DNA of 15,031 nt from UBA9715 sp045629845 (lineage in GTDB: Bacteria; Actinomycetota; Coriobacteriia; Coriobacteriales; Eggerthellaceae): contig JAZQRZ010000037.1 of NCBI GenBank assembly GCA_045629845.1, positions 1-15,031 of the forward strand, in the 5' to 3' direction. The translations under genes and the position numbers were made by a program. The notes under the pieces are model-generated. The model was not told the DNA's origin. It was given only the letters and a program-made list of their open reading frames with translations, and ran no database searches. Positions 7,592 through 14,471 of the stretch are shown here, one piece after another; position 1 is the first letter of the stretch, and each line of letters begins with the position of its first letter.

Positions 7592-9118
7592 ATGGGTGAC
7601 TTGTCGAAATTAAAGATTGCAGTAGCTCAACCCGAACTTGTTTACGGCTGTCCTTCAGTTAATGACCAAGTTCGCGAACGTATGGTTGAGCGCGCTGTCG
7701 ATGCGGGTGCTGATTTACTTGTCATGCCTGGCTCACTCGTTGATTCCCAAGACGTTCATCTTATCGTTCTCAATGATTCACGTATCGATGTTGCTGGTAA
7801 TGCAGTGTATTTGGATGCGTGTGGTGAAACGTATCGAATTGGTCTTGAATCCGACGATGCAACCTGCGACTTCGCTGTGTACTGCGATGTTTCGCCGTGG
7901 ACGCTTGAAAGCGATGCGCGCAAGCAGGCACCCATGCGTTTTGTGCCAACAATTATGTTGAGGCCAGTTGGTATTCGAAACTGCGGCAAAGATGTTCTTG
8001 CTTACGATGGCGGAACCAAGGTCTTTGGTGCCGATGGTGCGCTTATCGCGGCTTTACGCGATGACTTTGAAGAAGACTTAACGCTTGTTCAGTTTACCGA
8101 GCAAAATCACATTCAAGAGCCAGTAGAAAATAAGCTGTTAGCTGCACTTGTTAAGTCGCTTAGGCGTTTTGACGAACAGGTTCTTCCTTGGAACCCGAAG
8201 TGGATTATTGGCTTGTCGGGCGGTCTTGATAGCAGTACTGTTGCTGTATTGCTTACGCTTGCTTTTGGTCCCGATCGGGTTATTGGTTATAACCTGGCTA
8301 CGCGTTATAACACCGATGCAACGAAGACGAATGCAGCTGAATTAGCTGATGCTTTAGGTATTTCGTTGCGTAATGGGTCGATAGAAGGCCTTGTCGAAGC
8401 AACTTCAACCACGCTTTCGCAGTATGGTTATCCCGATAATACGCTTACGGGGCTTTCGCTTGAAAACGCGCAGGCGCGTCTTCGTGGCCACCTGCTTTCA
8501 ACCTTTGCTGCTGTTGAAGGTGGAGTGGTTGTTAATAATGGCAATCGTGTTGAGTGTGCTCTTGGTTATGCCACGTTATACGGTGATGCCATCGGTGCTT
8601 TAGCGCCAATTGGTGATTTAACAAAGGTGCACTTATTCGAGTTGGCGCATGTGATTAATGGCGATAGTGAAAGCGCTATTATTCCCGAAAACTTGTTGCC
8701 GCGTGAAACCAAGGACGGCTACGAATGGGCTACAAAGCCATCAGCTGAGCTTTCTGATGGTCAGCTTGATCCTATGAAGTGGTTCTATCACGATTGGCTT
8801 ATACAAAGGCTCTTGGATTCCCCAAGCCTTGATAGGGCTGTCTGTGAAGTCATGGATCAGTATCTGGAAGATCGTTTGCTCGGTTCCGAAGTGGGGAAGT
8901 GGATTCGCTTCTACAACCTTGATGATCCCCAGGCCTTTATGGATGACCTTATGTGGGTGCTGAATTCGATGCGCACTTCGGCCTATAAGCGCATTCAAGC
9001 GCCGCCCGCATTGCGTATTGCTAGCGTTGCAAGTGTTTCGGCCCCTATGGATATACAGGGAACCCTTGAATGGTCTCCTCGTTTTCATTATTTGGAGTCG
9101 CGTATTCGCACGTCATAA
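7592..9118 (+). CDS. nadE: NAD+ synthase with shortened, apparently inactive glutaminase domain
   Basis: Last step of NAD synthesis: ATP-dependent amidation of deamido-NAD. 508 residues. The C-terminal synthetase is well preserved: PP-loop SGGLDSS (209-215), LATRYNTDATKTNAAELADA, the region ENAQARLRG, GYATLYGDAIGALAPIGDLTK, and KPSAELSDGQLDP. The usual TGNKSE box reads NGNRVE. The N-terminal 190 residues recall the nitrilase-type glutaminase (LKIAVAQ, AGADLLVMP, then VLAYDGGTKVFGADGA) but are about 80 residues shorter than usual. The catalytic Glu is Gly47, the block holding the catalytic Lys is deleted, and the Cys motif ICEDLW is replaced by ESDDAT near residue 87. Ammonia, not glutamine, is therefore the likely nitrogen donor. 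ATG abuts the flippase stop with no gap, with GAAGG upstream inside that gene. Confidence 0.92.
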   Translation: MGDLSKLKIAVAQPELVYGCPSVNDQVRERMVERAVDAGADLLVMPGSLVDSQDVHLIVLNDSRIDVAGNAVYLDACGETYRIGLESDDATCDFAVYCDVSPWTLESDARKQAPMRFVPTIMLRPVGIRNCGKDVLAYDGGTKVFGADGALIAALRDDFEEDLTLVQFTEQNHIQEPVENKLLAALVKSLRRFDEQVLPWNPKWIIGLSGGLDSSTVAVLLTLAFGPDRVIGYNLATRYNTDATKTNAAELADALGISLRNGSIEGLVEATSTTLSQYGYPDNTLTGLSLENAQARLRGHLLSTFAAVEGGVVVNNGNRVECALGYATLYGDAIGALAPIGDLTKVHLFELAHVINGDSESAIIPENLLPRETKDGYEWATKPSAELSDGQLDPMKWFYHDWLIQRLLDSPSLDRAVCEVMDQYLEDRLLGSEVGKWIRFYNLDDPQAFMDDLMWVLNSMRTSAYKRIQAPPALRIASVASVSAPMDIQGTLEWSPRFHYLESRIRTS

Positions 9119-9165
9119 GCGCAAAATCGATACCTGTTTTAGTCAGAGATAGCGCACTTCCGTGC

Positions 9166-9171
9166 TACAAT
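9166..9171 (+). promoter_or_regulatory. -10 box of cysE
   Basis: TACAAT, about 28 bases before ATG 9200, in the 81-base gap after nadE. It gives a short leader containing GGGGG (9190-9194) as ribosome binding site. No clear -35; no terminator visible after nadE, so read-through is possible. Confidence 0.45.
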
Positions 9172-9199
9172 CGCCACAATACATTGAACGGGGGTTTAT

Positions 9200-10114
9200 A
9201 TGCGTAAGTGCGACTTGCATGACATCATTGACGAGATAAAAGACGCATACGATTCAAGTGATGAAATCTTCTTCACTGACCCAGATCGTCGTATGCCCAG
9301 TCGAAACGCCATCATTGCCATATTGAAGGATATGCGCAATATCATGTTCCCTGGTTATTTCACCGATGGTGCGCAAACGTCTGTTGATGCTAGCTACTTT
9401 ATTGGCAATACGGTTTTGCGTGTTGAAGAAAAGCTGGCTCAGCAGGTGCGTTTGGCTTTGTATTTCCGTGATGGGGATACCTTAACGCCAGAAGAAATTG
9501 ATAAGCGTGCTTATGATGTTTGCTCGGCTATGCTGTGCAAACTTCCAGGCATTCAAAAGCTTCTGTATAAAGATGTTCAGGCTGCATTTGAGGGCGACCC
9601 GGCAGCTCAGTCAAAAGAAGAAATCATTTATTCTTACCCAGGCTTTTTTGCAATTTGGGTATATCGCATTGCTCATGAGCTGTATCAGCTTGATGTGCCT
9701 CTTATCCCGCGCATCATGACTGAATATGCTCACAGTCGCACGGGTGTCGACATTAACGCTGGTGCCACGGTGGGCGAATACTTCTTCATTGACCATGCAA
9801 CTGGCGTTGTTATTGGTGAAACCACCGTTATTGGTGACCATGTCAAGATTTATCAGGGTGTTACGCTTGGCGCTTTGTCCACGCGCGGTGGCCAGCGCCT
9901 TGCAGGCGTTAAGCGTCATCCTACCATCGAAGACAACGTAACTATTTACGCTAATGCTTGTGTGCTTGGTGGCGAAACAGTTGTGGGCGCTAATTCTGTT
10001 ATTGCAGGTAGTGCCTTTGTTACGTCATCTGTGCCGCCACATAGTCGCGTATCGCTGAAAAGCCAAGAAGTGAATGTCAGGCTTTCAGAAGGACCGGTGG
10101 AGGTCGTCGAATAA
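9200..10114 (+). CDS. cysE: serine O-acetyltransferase
   Basis: Makes O-acetylserine from serine and acetyl-CoA, the entry step to cysteine. 304 residues. The N-terminal 170 are alpha-helical, as in the long type of the enzyme; the rest is a left-handed beta-helix of hexapeptide repeats. Catalytic residues match E. coli CysE: D184 in TGVDINAGA, H199 in FIDHATGVVIGET, H230 in KRHPTIED. The usual His of the DIHPGA motif is Asn here, with the catalytic Asp retained. The C-terminal tail ends GPVEVVE, lacking the Ile that lets classical CysE dock into CysK, so a stable cysteine synthase complex is doubtful. No cysK in the window. The next gene follows after 39 bases and is probably co-transcribed. 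A serine-producing phosphatase gene (thrH) is about 1.3 kb further on. Confidence 0.94.
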   Translation: MRKCDLHDIIDEIKDAYDSSDEIFFTDPDRRMPSRNAIIAILKDMRNIMFPGYFTDGAQTSVDASYFIGNTVLRVEEKLAQQVRLALYFRDGDTLTPEEIDKRAYDVCSAMLCKLPGIQKLLYKDVQAAFEGDPAAQSKEEIIYSYPGFFAIWVYRIAHELYQLDVPLIPRIMTEYAHSRTGVDINAGATVGEYFFIDHATGVVIGETTVIGDHVKIYQGVTLGALSTRGGQRLAGVKRHPTIEDNVTIYANACVLGGETVVGANSVIAGSAFVTSSVPPHSRVSLKSQEVNVRLSEGPVEVVE

Positions 10115-10153
10115 CATAACTGCTGGACGTTGGGCTGAGTGAAAGGGTGCGTC

Positions 10154-10843
10154 ATGACTACTGCAAGCATCGACACTAAAGCGTTCCGTTCTATGAGCTA
10201 TGGTCTGTACATTGTCTCTGCTAAAAACGGAGACACGATGGCTGGTTGTGTTGTTAATACCTTCCATCAGGTTACTTCTAAGCCGGCGCGCGTAAGCGTT
10301 GCTATTAATAAGGAAAACTTCACCACAGGCGTTGTGCTTGAATCAGGGCATTTTGAAGCAACGGTTCTTGCTGAAAGTGTGCCTATGGAACTAATAGGCC
10401 GTTTTGGTTTTCATACCAGTGCTGATACTGACAAGTTTGCCGAAACTGCGCATGCTTTTGATGCAGCTGGTGTTCCTTACGTAACTGAGCACGCGGTTGC
10501 TCATGTGGGCGCTCGCGTAATCGAAAAGGTTGATGTAGGAACGCATTACCTTATTGTTGGTGAAGTTGAAACAGCCGAAGTTCTGTCTAGTGAATCGCCT
10601 ATGACGTATGCCTACTATCATCAGGTTAAGGGTGGAAAGACGCCGCCAAAGGCTTCAAGTTTTGATCCTTCTGAAGGCGCAACCGAGGCTTCTGAAGCTG
10701 TTTCACAGCCTGCTGGTAAACCTCGCTATGGGTGGCGCTGCATGATTTGCGGTTACGTTGTCGAGATGGATGAGCTACCCGATGACTTTACCTGTCCCAT
10801 GTGCGGCATGGGCCGCGATATGTTCGAGCGTATCGAGCTGTAA
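10154..10843 (+). CDS. hrb: flavin reductase-rubredoxin fusion (high-molecular-weight rubredoxin type)
   Basis: 229 residues. Residues 1-160 are a flavin reductase-like FMN-binding domain (FRSMSYGLYIVSAKNG, then NTFHQVTSKPARVSVAINKEN). A 30-residue Ser/Pro/Glu linker follows, and residues 191-229 form a short rubredoxin: C196-x2-C199 and C214-x2-C217 bind one iron, with the usual ELPDDFTCPMCG. The loop between the two Cys pairs is shorter than in free rubredoxin. In Moorella such a protein (Hrb) passes electrons from NADH to flavodiiron proteins that reduce oxygen or NO; a similar defence role is inferred here. I chose ATG 10154 over GTG 10139 because GAAAGGG sits seven bases before it. It follows cysE by 39 bases and ends at a strong terminator. 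No flavodiiron gene is nearby. Confidence 0.92.
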   Translation: MTTASIDTKAFRSMSYGLYIVSAKNGDTMAGCVVNTFHQVTSKPARVSVAINKENFTTGVVLESGHFEATVLAESVPMELIGRFGFHTSADTDKFAETAHAFDAAGVPYVTEHAVAHVGARVIEKVDVGTHYLIVGEVETAEVLSSESPMTYAYYHQVKGGKTPPKASSFDPSEGATEASEAVSQPAGKPRYGWRCMICGYVVEMDELPDDFTCPMCGMGRDMFERIEL

Positions 10844-10845
10844 TT

Positions 10846-10872
10846 GATGGAGGGGGGATAACCCCTTCCATC
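10846..10872. terminator. bidirectional intrinsic terminator
   Basis: An 11-bp stem (one G-U pair) with a GATAA loop, the left arm GATGGAGGGGG pairing with CCCCTTCCATC. On the plus strand it is followed by TTATTT, ending the flavin reductase-rubredoxin transcript. It directly touches the queD stop codon and can serve that convergent gene too, though the T-tract on that side is poor. Confidence 0.8.
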
Positions 10873-11292
10873 TTATTTGCGATAAAACGCACGATTATTA
10901 GGTGTTTCGTCTACTTCAACTTCTGCGACAGGCAAACCTTGCGCGGTTAGCTTGTCGAAAAACCAGTGCGCTAGGTTTTCGGCAGTAGTGCGGAAGGGAA
11001 GTATTGTCAGCGAAAATCCTTCGCTTTCTAAGGCTGCAAGCGTTTCTGGTTTTAAAGAGCCTTCTTCTATAAGGAAGGTGTGATCCAGCTCTTCAGCGGC
11101 GTCTCGAACAGCATGTTTGAAGACGCCAAAATCAAGCACCATATCGCGCATGGTACCCTCAGTTTGCAGTTCGTCTTGAGCAAGCGTAACTTCAACGCGC
11201 CAGCGATGTCCGTGCAGGTTTTCGCACTTGCCGTAATAGTCGGTTAGGAAATGTGCGGAATCGAAAGCTGCTTCGGTTTTTAATCCGTACAC
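10873..11292 (-). CDS. queD: 6-carboxy-5,6,7,8-tetrahydropterin synthase (QueD)
   Basis: 139 residues, of the 6-pyruvoyl-tetrahydropterin synthase family; acts early in queuosine (7-deazaguanine) synthesis. Zinc ligands are H14 in FDSAH and H27 and H29 in CENLHGH. The catalytic Cys is C23, in the Cx3HGH pattern typical of QueD, and the active site is completed by ELDHTFL and VDETPNN. The start is GTG at 11292, with AGGAGG four bases away; no ATG is suitably placed. Other queuosine genes (queC, queE, queF) are not in the window. The 84 bases between it and thrH hold only two divergent promoters; I see no preQ1 riboswitch. Substrate could in principle be a related pterin, but the Cys motif favours QueD. 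Confidence 0.92.
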   Translation of the reverse strand: MYGLKTEAAFDSAHFLTDYYGKCENLHGHRWRVEVTLAQDELQTEGTMRDMVLDFGVFKHAVRDAAEELDHTFLIEEGSLKPETLAALESEGFSLTILPFRTTAENLAHWFFDKLTAQGLPVAEVEVDETPNNRAFYRK

Positions 11293-11332
11293 GATGCCTC
11301 CTACCAGAATCTCGTCGTATTTGCTTGGCGCT

Positions 11333-11338
11333 ATTGTA
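11333..11338 (-). promoter_or_regulatory. -10 box of queD, overlapping a possible thrH -10
   Basis: TACAAT on the minus strand, 40 bases before GTG 11292. The plus strand reads TATCCT at 11337-11342, a possible -10 for thrH; both cannot be occupied at once. Confidence 0.4.
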
Positions 11339-11376
11339 TCCTAGCCTCCGTGAATGACGAGTTACAGGAGGTTGTC

Positions 11377-11976
11377 ATGAATATCGTATGCCTTGATATG
11401 GAAGGCGTTCTGGTTCCTGAAATCTGGATTGAATTTGCCGAAGCAAGTGGCATTTCTGAGCTTACGCGCACCACGCGTGATGAACCTGATTACGACAAGC
11501 TTATGAATTGGCGTATTGATGTTTTGCGTGAACACGGAATGGGTTTGAAGGAAATCCAAGACGTAATTGCAACCATCGAACCACTTGAAGGCGCACGTGC
11601 TTTCCTTGATGAATTGCGTAAGCATGCACAGGTTATCGTGCTGTCTGATACGTTCGAGCAGTTCGCCATGCCGCTAATGGAAAAGCTGAACTGGCCCACT
11701 GTGTTCTGCAACACGTTGGAAGTTGCTGATGATGGCGCCATTACGGGTTATAAGATGCGCTGCACCCCTTCGAAGCTGACCACGGTTCAGGCTTTGCATT
11801 CCTGCGGTTTTGAAACCATTGCTTCTGGCGATAGCTTCAATGACTTGGGTATGATTCGCGCATCGAAGGCTGGCTTCTTGTTCCGTTCGACTGAATCGAT
11901 TATCGCTGACAACCCTGACATTCAGGCGTTTGAGGACTACAACGATCTGCTGGATGCCATCCTGAAGGCGCTATAG
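11377..11976 (+). CDS. thrH: ThrH-type phosphoserine phosphatase / homoserine phosphotransferase
   Basis: 199-residue HAD-family enzyme. It is close to Pseudomonas ThrH as I remember it: CLDMEGVLVPEIWIEFAE at the start, then TTRDEPDYDKLM and IATIEPLEGA. Motif I is D7-M-E9 in place of the common DxD, motif II is S90-D-T92, motif III includes K133, and motif IV is GDSFND (151-156). ThrH removes phosphate from phosphoserine to give serine and can also transfer it to homoserine. I chose ATG 11377 because a perfect AGGAGG lies five bases before it; the GTG at 11350 has none. It may stand in for SerB and feed serine to CysE. Its last codon overlaps the convergent elp3 stop. Confidence 0.93.
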   Translation: MNIVCLDMEGVLVPEIWIEFAEASGISELTRTTRDEPDYDKLMNWRIDVLREHGMGLKEIQDVIATIEPLEGARAFLDELRKHAQVIVLSDTFEQFAMPLMEKLNWPTVFCNTLEVADDGAITGYKMRCTPSKLTTVQALHSCGFETIASGDSFNDLGMIRASKAGFLFRSTESIIADNPDIQAFEDYNDLLDAILKAL

Positions 11977-13629
11977 TTCTTTGCGCTGATATAAGCCGTT
12001 GTCAACAAAGCCTTGGCGTCGATAGTAATTGCGGGTACCAATAGCGCTAATGACGTTCAGGTATTCAAACCCAGCTTCACGTGCTAGTTCGCATGCATGT
12101 TCGATGAGTTTGCTTCCTAGGCCGTGATGCTGGGCAGATTCGCCTTGGCTATCTACTGCCGTTGCAAAGCCGTACACGTGAACTTCGCGAATCATGGCTT
12201 CATTTTGTTTAACTGGTAGCTCGCCGTACTCGGCGAGCTTTTCTTTATGCGGCATTGAAAGGCGCAAGAATCCTGCGATTTTGTTTTCAGGTGTAACCCA
12301 CTGAAGGAATACTTCATCGGTAGCTGTGGTTTCGTAATGAATGGAGTCAAGTCGCAGGGTTGATAAATCAACCTGGCCAGTACCGATTTCTCTGAAGCGG
12401 ATCTCGCTTATTTTGTCTGCGTGTTGTACAAGTGCTTCGTCGACAAGTTGGCGCAAGTTGGTCTTTTTATTACCAACTAAGATGTCTTTTGCTGAAATGT
12501 CGCGAATCATGCGTGAGATGCGCGTGTAGGGTTTAGTTTCAAGCATATCGGTACAAAGGACATTAATGAGCTCTTCTTCTGTGTAAGGGCGCCACGAGCC
12601 GCTCTCGTAGTGTGTTACCAGATCAGTATTAGCAACAAGTGCACAAGGGTATAGCTTTACTTCGTCAGGAAGGTAGGCTGGCTGGTTAACAAACTGAGAA
12701 TAGTCTTCTTTATCGCTTTCGGGGGTTGCCCCAAGTAGGTTCACCATGAAGTGCGCATGTGTCTTAAAGCCGTACAAGCGCGTAAGCTCGAAAGCTTGCT
12801 GAATCGTGTCAGTGCGTTCGTGCCGACCGTTTTGAACAAGGATTTCATTATTGACTGATTGCACGCCCATTTGAATCTTTGTGCATCCAAGTTTTCTTAG
12901 TTCAAGTAGCGATTTGCTCGTAATGGTGTCAGGACGTGTTTCTACCACAAGTCCAACGACACGATGACTGGCCTCTTCGTTAGCAGAGTGAAGGGTGTAT
13001 AGCTCATCAAAGCTTGTCGTGTAGAAGGGGAGTGCCTGATCGTTTCTCAGGGCCTGTTCTCGAGCTTCGCTTGTATCGTTTAATGCGCGGAATAGCTCGC
13101 TGATATACCAAAGACGATAGTCGCTTGGGTAATCAAGCCAGGTGCCACCTAAAACAATAAGCTCAATCTTTCCAGTGTCATGACCCATATGCTGTAACGT
13201 GCGAAGGCGACTGGCAACCTGAAGATAGGGATTGAAGTAGTTGCGTTCAGCACGCTGACATGCTGGTTCGTCAGATAGATAGCTTTTAGGCATATGTTCA
13301 TCGTTAGGGCAGTACACGCAGTTGTTCGAACAAGGCCAAGGTTTCGTGATAACAGTAATCGTTGCCACGCCCGATGCGGTTCTGCGCGGCTTCATCTGCA
13401 TAAGGCGTAGGAAGCGCCCGTCAAGATCTTCGTTAACGCCCCATGAGTCCCAGAGTTCTTGATTGGTGCCCTTTACCTTAAGGTAGTGGGAAAGGAGATG
13501 CTTCTTAGCGAATATACGACGCCCGTCACCTGCGCGCTTGCTGTGCTTACGGATGATACGATCAAGCTGCGTTGCGTCAAGATCGCTTTCTCGTAAGGCG
13601 TTAAGTATGTCTAAAACTGCTTCATCCAT
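11971..13629 (-). CDS. elp3: Elp3-type tRNA uridine-34 modification enzyme (radical SAM + acetyltransferase)
   Basis: 552 residues, the usual length of Elp3. It uses acetyl-CoA and SAM radical chemistry to build a carboxymethyl group on C5 of wobble uridine 34 in tRNA (cm5U). The N-terminal 85 residues are the basic tRNA-binding segment (RIIRKHSKRAGDGRR); next comes the radical SAM domain with its 4Fe-4S motif C100-x3-C104-x2-C107 (CSNNCVYCPND), LIVLGGTWLDYP, and VVGLVVETRPDTI. The C-terminal GNAT domain has HHGLGSKLIEHA (501-512) for acetyl-CoA and GTRNYYRRQGF near the end. ATG 13629 lacks a ribosome binding site but has TACAAT six bases upstream, so its mRNA is probably leaderless. It diverges from a Trm9-like methyltransferase gene 56 bases away, which suggests they act on the same nucleotide. 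Confidence 0.95.
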   Translation of the reverse strand: MDEAVLDILNALRESDLDATQLDRIIRKHSKRAGDGRRIFAKKHLLSHYLKVKGTNQELWDSWGVNEDLDGRFLRLMQMKPRRTASGVATITVITKPWPCSNNCVYCPNDEHMPKSYLSDEPACQRAERNYFNPYLQVASRLRTLQHMGHDTGKIELIVLGGTWLDYPSDYRLWYISELFRALNDTSEAREQALRNDQALPFYTTSFDELYTLHSANEEASHRVVGLVVETRPDTITSKSLLELRKLGCTKIQMGVQSVNNEILVQNGRHERTDTIQQAFELTRLYGFKTHAHFMVNLLGATPESDKEDYSQFVNQPAYLPDEVKLYPCALVANTDLVTHYESGSWRPYTEEELINVLCTDMLETKPYTRISRMIRDISAKDILVGNKKTNLRQLVDEALVQHADKISEIRFREIGTGQVDLSTLRLDSIHYETTATDEVFLQWVTPENKIAGFLRLSMPHKEKLAEYGELPVKQNEAMIREVHVYGFATAVDSQGESAQHHGLGSKLIEHACELAREAGFEYLNVISAIGTRNYYRRQGFVDNGLYQRKEL

Positions 13630-13635
13630 ACAGGC

Positions 13636-13641
13636 ATTGTA
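13636..13641 (-). promoter_or_regulatory. -10 box of elp3, leaderless spacing
   Basis: TACAAT on the minus strand, ending six bases before ATG 13629. No ribosome binding site and no clear -35. Confidence 0.55.
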
Positions 13642-13672
13642 CCGAATGTGATGCGCAGAATAGATTGAACGC

Positions 13673-13678
13673 TACAAT
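13673..13678 (+). promoter_or_regulatory. -10 box of the Trm9-like gene, leaderless spacing
   Basis: TACAAT ends seven bases before ATG 13686 and argues for that start over TTG 13665 or ATG 13677. It is 31 bases from the elp3 -10 box, so the -35 regions of the two promoters interleave. Confidence 0.55.
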
Positions 13679-13685
13679 GCTTTCT

Positions 13686-14423
13686 ATGGATACGAAGACG
13701 ATACAAAGGCTCGTAGATATTAACAACGAGTTTTACCGCAGCAATTACCAGTCGTTTTCTCAGACGCGAAGTCACGCGTGGGACGGCTGGAATCATATGC
13801 TTGTTTCTCTTTCTCAGGTGCCTCTATCTGTGCTTGATGTCGCCTGCGGCAACATGCGTTTTAAGACATTTCTTGATGAAAGCTTGTCAGGCGAAGTGCG
13901 ATATCACGCGATAGATTCTTGCCCTGAACTTGTTCCCGATGTGTCGCCTGATTCGTTTCAGCGGGTAGATATTATCGAGACACTTCTTTCTGGTCAGTTT
14001 CCCCAGTGTGTTAAGTCGCCGAACTGTGATTTGGTTGTCAGCTTTGGCTTCATGCATCACATTCCAACGTTTGAATTGCGCAAACAGCTATTGCAAGCTC
14101 TCATCGAAAAGACTAACACTGGTGGTACTGTGGCTGTTTCTTTCTGGCGCTTTGCCCAGGATCCGAAGCTACGTAAGAAGGCGCAGGAAAGCACCAAGCG
14201 CGCTCTTAGGGCTTGTGACGTTAAGCTTGAAAGTGGTGATTATTTCCTCGGTTGGCAGGAAAAGGACACAACGTTTCGTTATTGCCATAGTTTTACTGAT
14301 GAAGAAATCAGTCAGCTTAGTGTGTCTGTTCAGAATACTGCTCAGCTCGTTGATATTTTCGAGGCTGATGGTCGTACAGGAAACATGAACACTTATCTAG
14401 TACTGCGCAAGTGTTCTGTCTAA
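13686..14423 (+). CDS. Trm9/ALKBH8-like tRNA (wobble uridine) methyltransferase
   Basis: 245-residue class I SAM methyltransferase. It opens like yeast Trm9: NNEFYRSNYQSFSQTRSHAW, with FSQTR at 24-28 and W32. Motif I is VLDVACGN (49-56), the acidic loop HAID ends at D77, motif IV is DLVVSFGFMHHIPT with HH at 124-125, followed by GGTVAVSFWRF. Near the end RYCHSFTDEEI (198-208) and GNMNTYLVLRK match the RYYH...EL and GNW..IL patterns of Trm9/ALKBH8 as I remember them. Trm9 methylates cm5U34 in tRNA to mcm5U, the step directly after Elp3, and this gene lies head to head with elp3. In eukaryotes Trm9 needs the small partner Trm112; none is seen here. Start chosen by the -10 box seven bases upstream; no ribosome binding site. 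The methyltransferase fold is sure; the Trm9 role is well supported but inferred. Confidence 0.8.
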   Translation: MDTKTIQRLVDINNEFYRSNYQSFSQTRSHAWDGWNHMLVSLSQVPLSVLDVACGNMRFKTFLDESLSGEVRYHAIDSCPELVPDVSPDSFQRVDIIETLLSGQFPQCVKSPNCDLVVSFGFMHHIPTFELRKQLLQALIEKTNTGGTVAVSFWRFAQDPKLRKKAQESTKRALRACDVKLESGDYFLGWQEKDTTFRYCHSFTDEEISQLSVSVQNTAQLVDIFEADGRTGNMNTYLVLRKCSV

Positions 14424-14430
14424 GAACCTG

Positions 14431-14436
14431 TATAAT
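14431..14436 (+). promoter_or_regulatory. -10 box of the gene at the right edge
   Basis: A perfect TATAAT, eight bases after the stop codon of the Trm9-like gene, leaving a leader of about 30 bases with AAGGAG before the TTG start. No clear -35. Confidence 0.55.
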
Positions 14437-14471
14437 CACTTCTTGTTAGTTTTGCAATTGAAGGAGCCCCC

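Noticed and set aside
10139..10153. GTG 10139 as start of the flavin reductase-rubredoxin gene
   Set aside because: GAAAGGG, which overlaps this GTG, is ideally spaced for ATG 10154 and could not serve the GTG.
11293..11376. preQ1 riboswitch upstream of queD
   Set aside because: The leader of about 34 bases shows no H-type pseudoknot with an A-rich tail; only promoters and a ribosome binding site are seen.
13665..13685. TTG 13665 and ATG 13677 as starts of the Trm9-like gene
   Set aside because: Both lie upstream of or within the -10 box TACAAT; ATG 13686 has leaderless spacing from it and gives a Trm9-like N-terminus.
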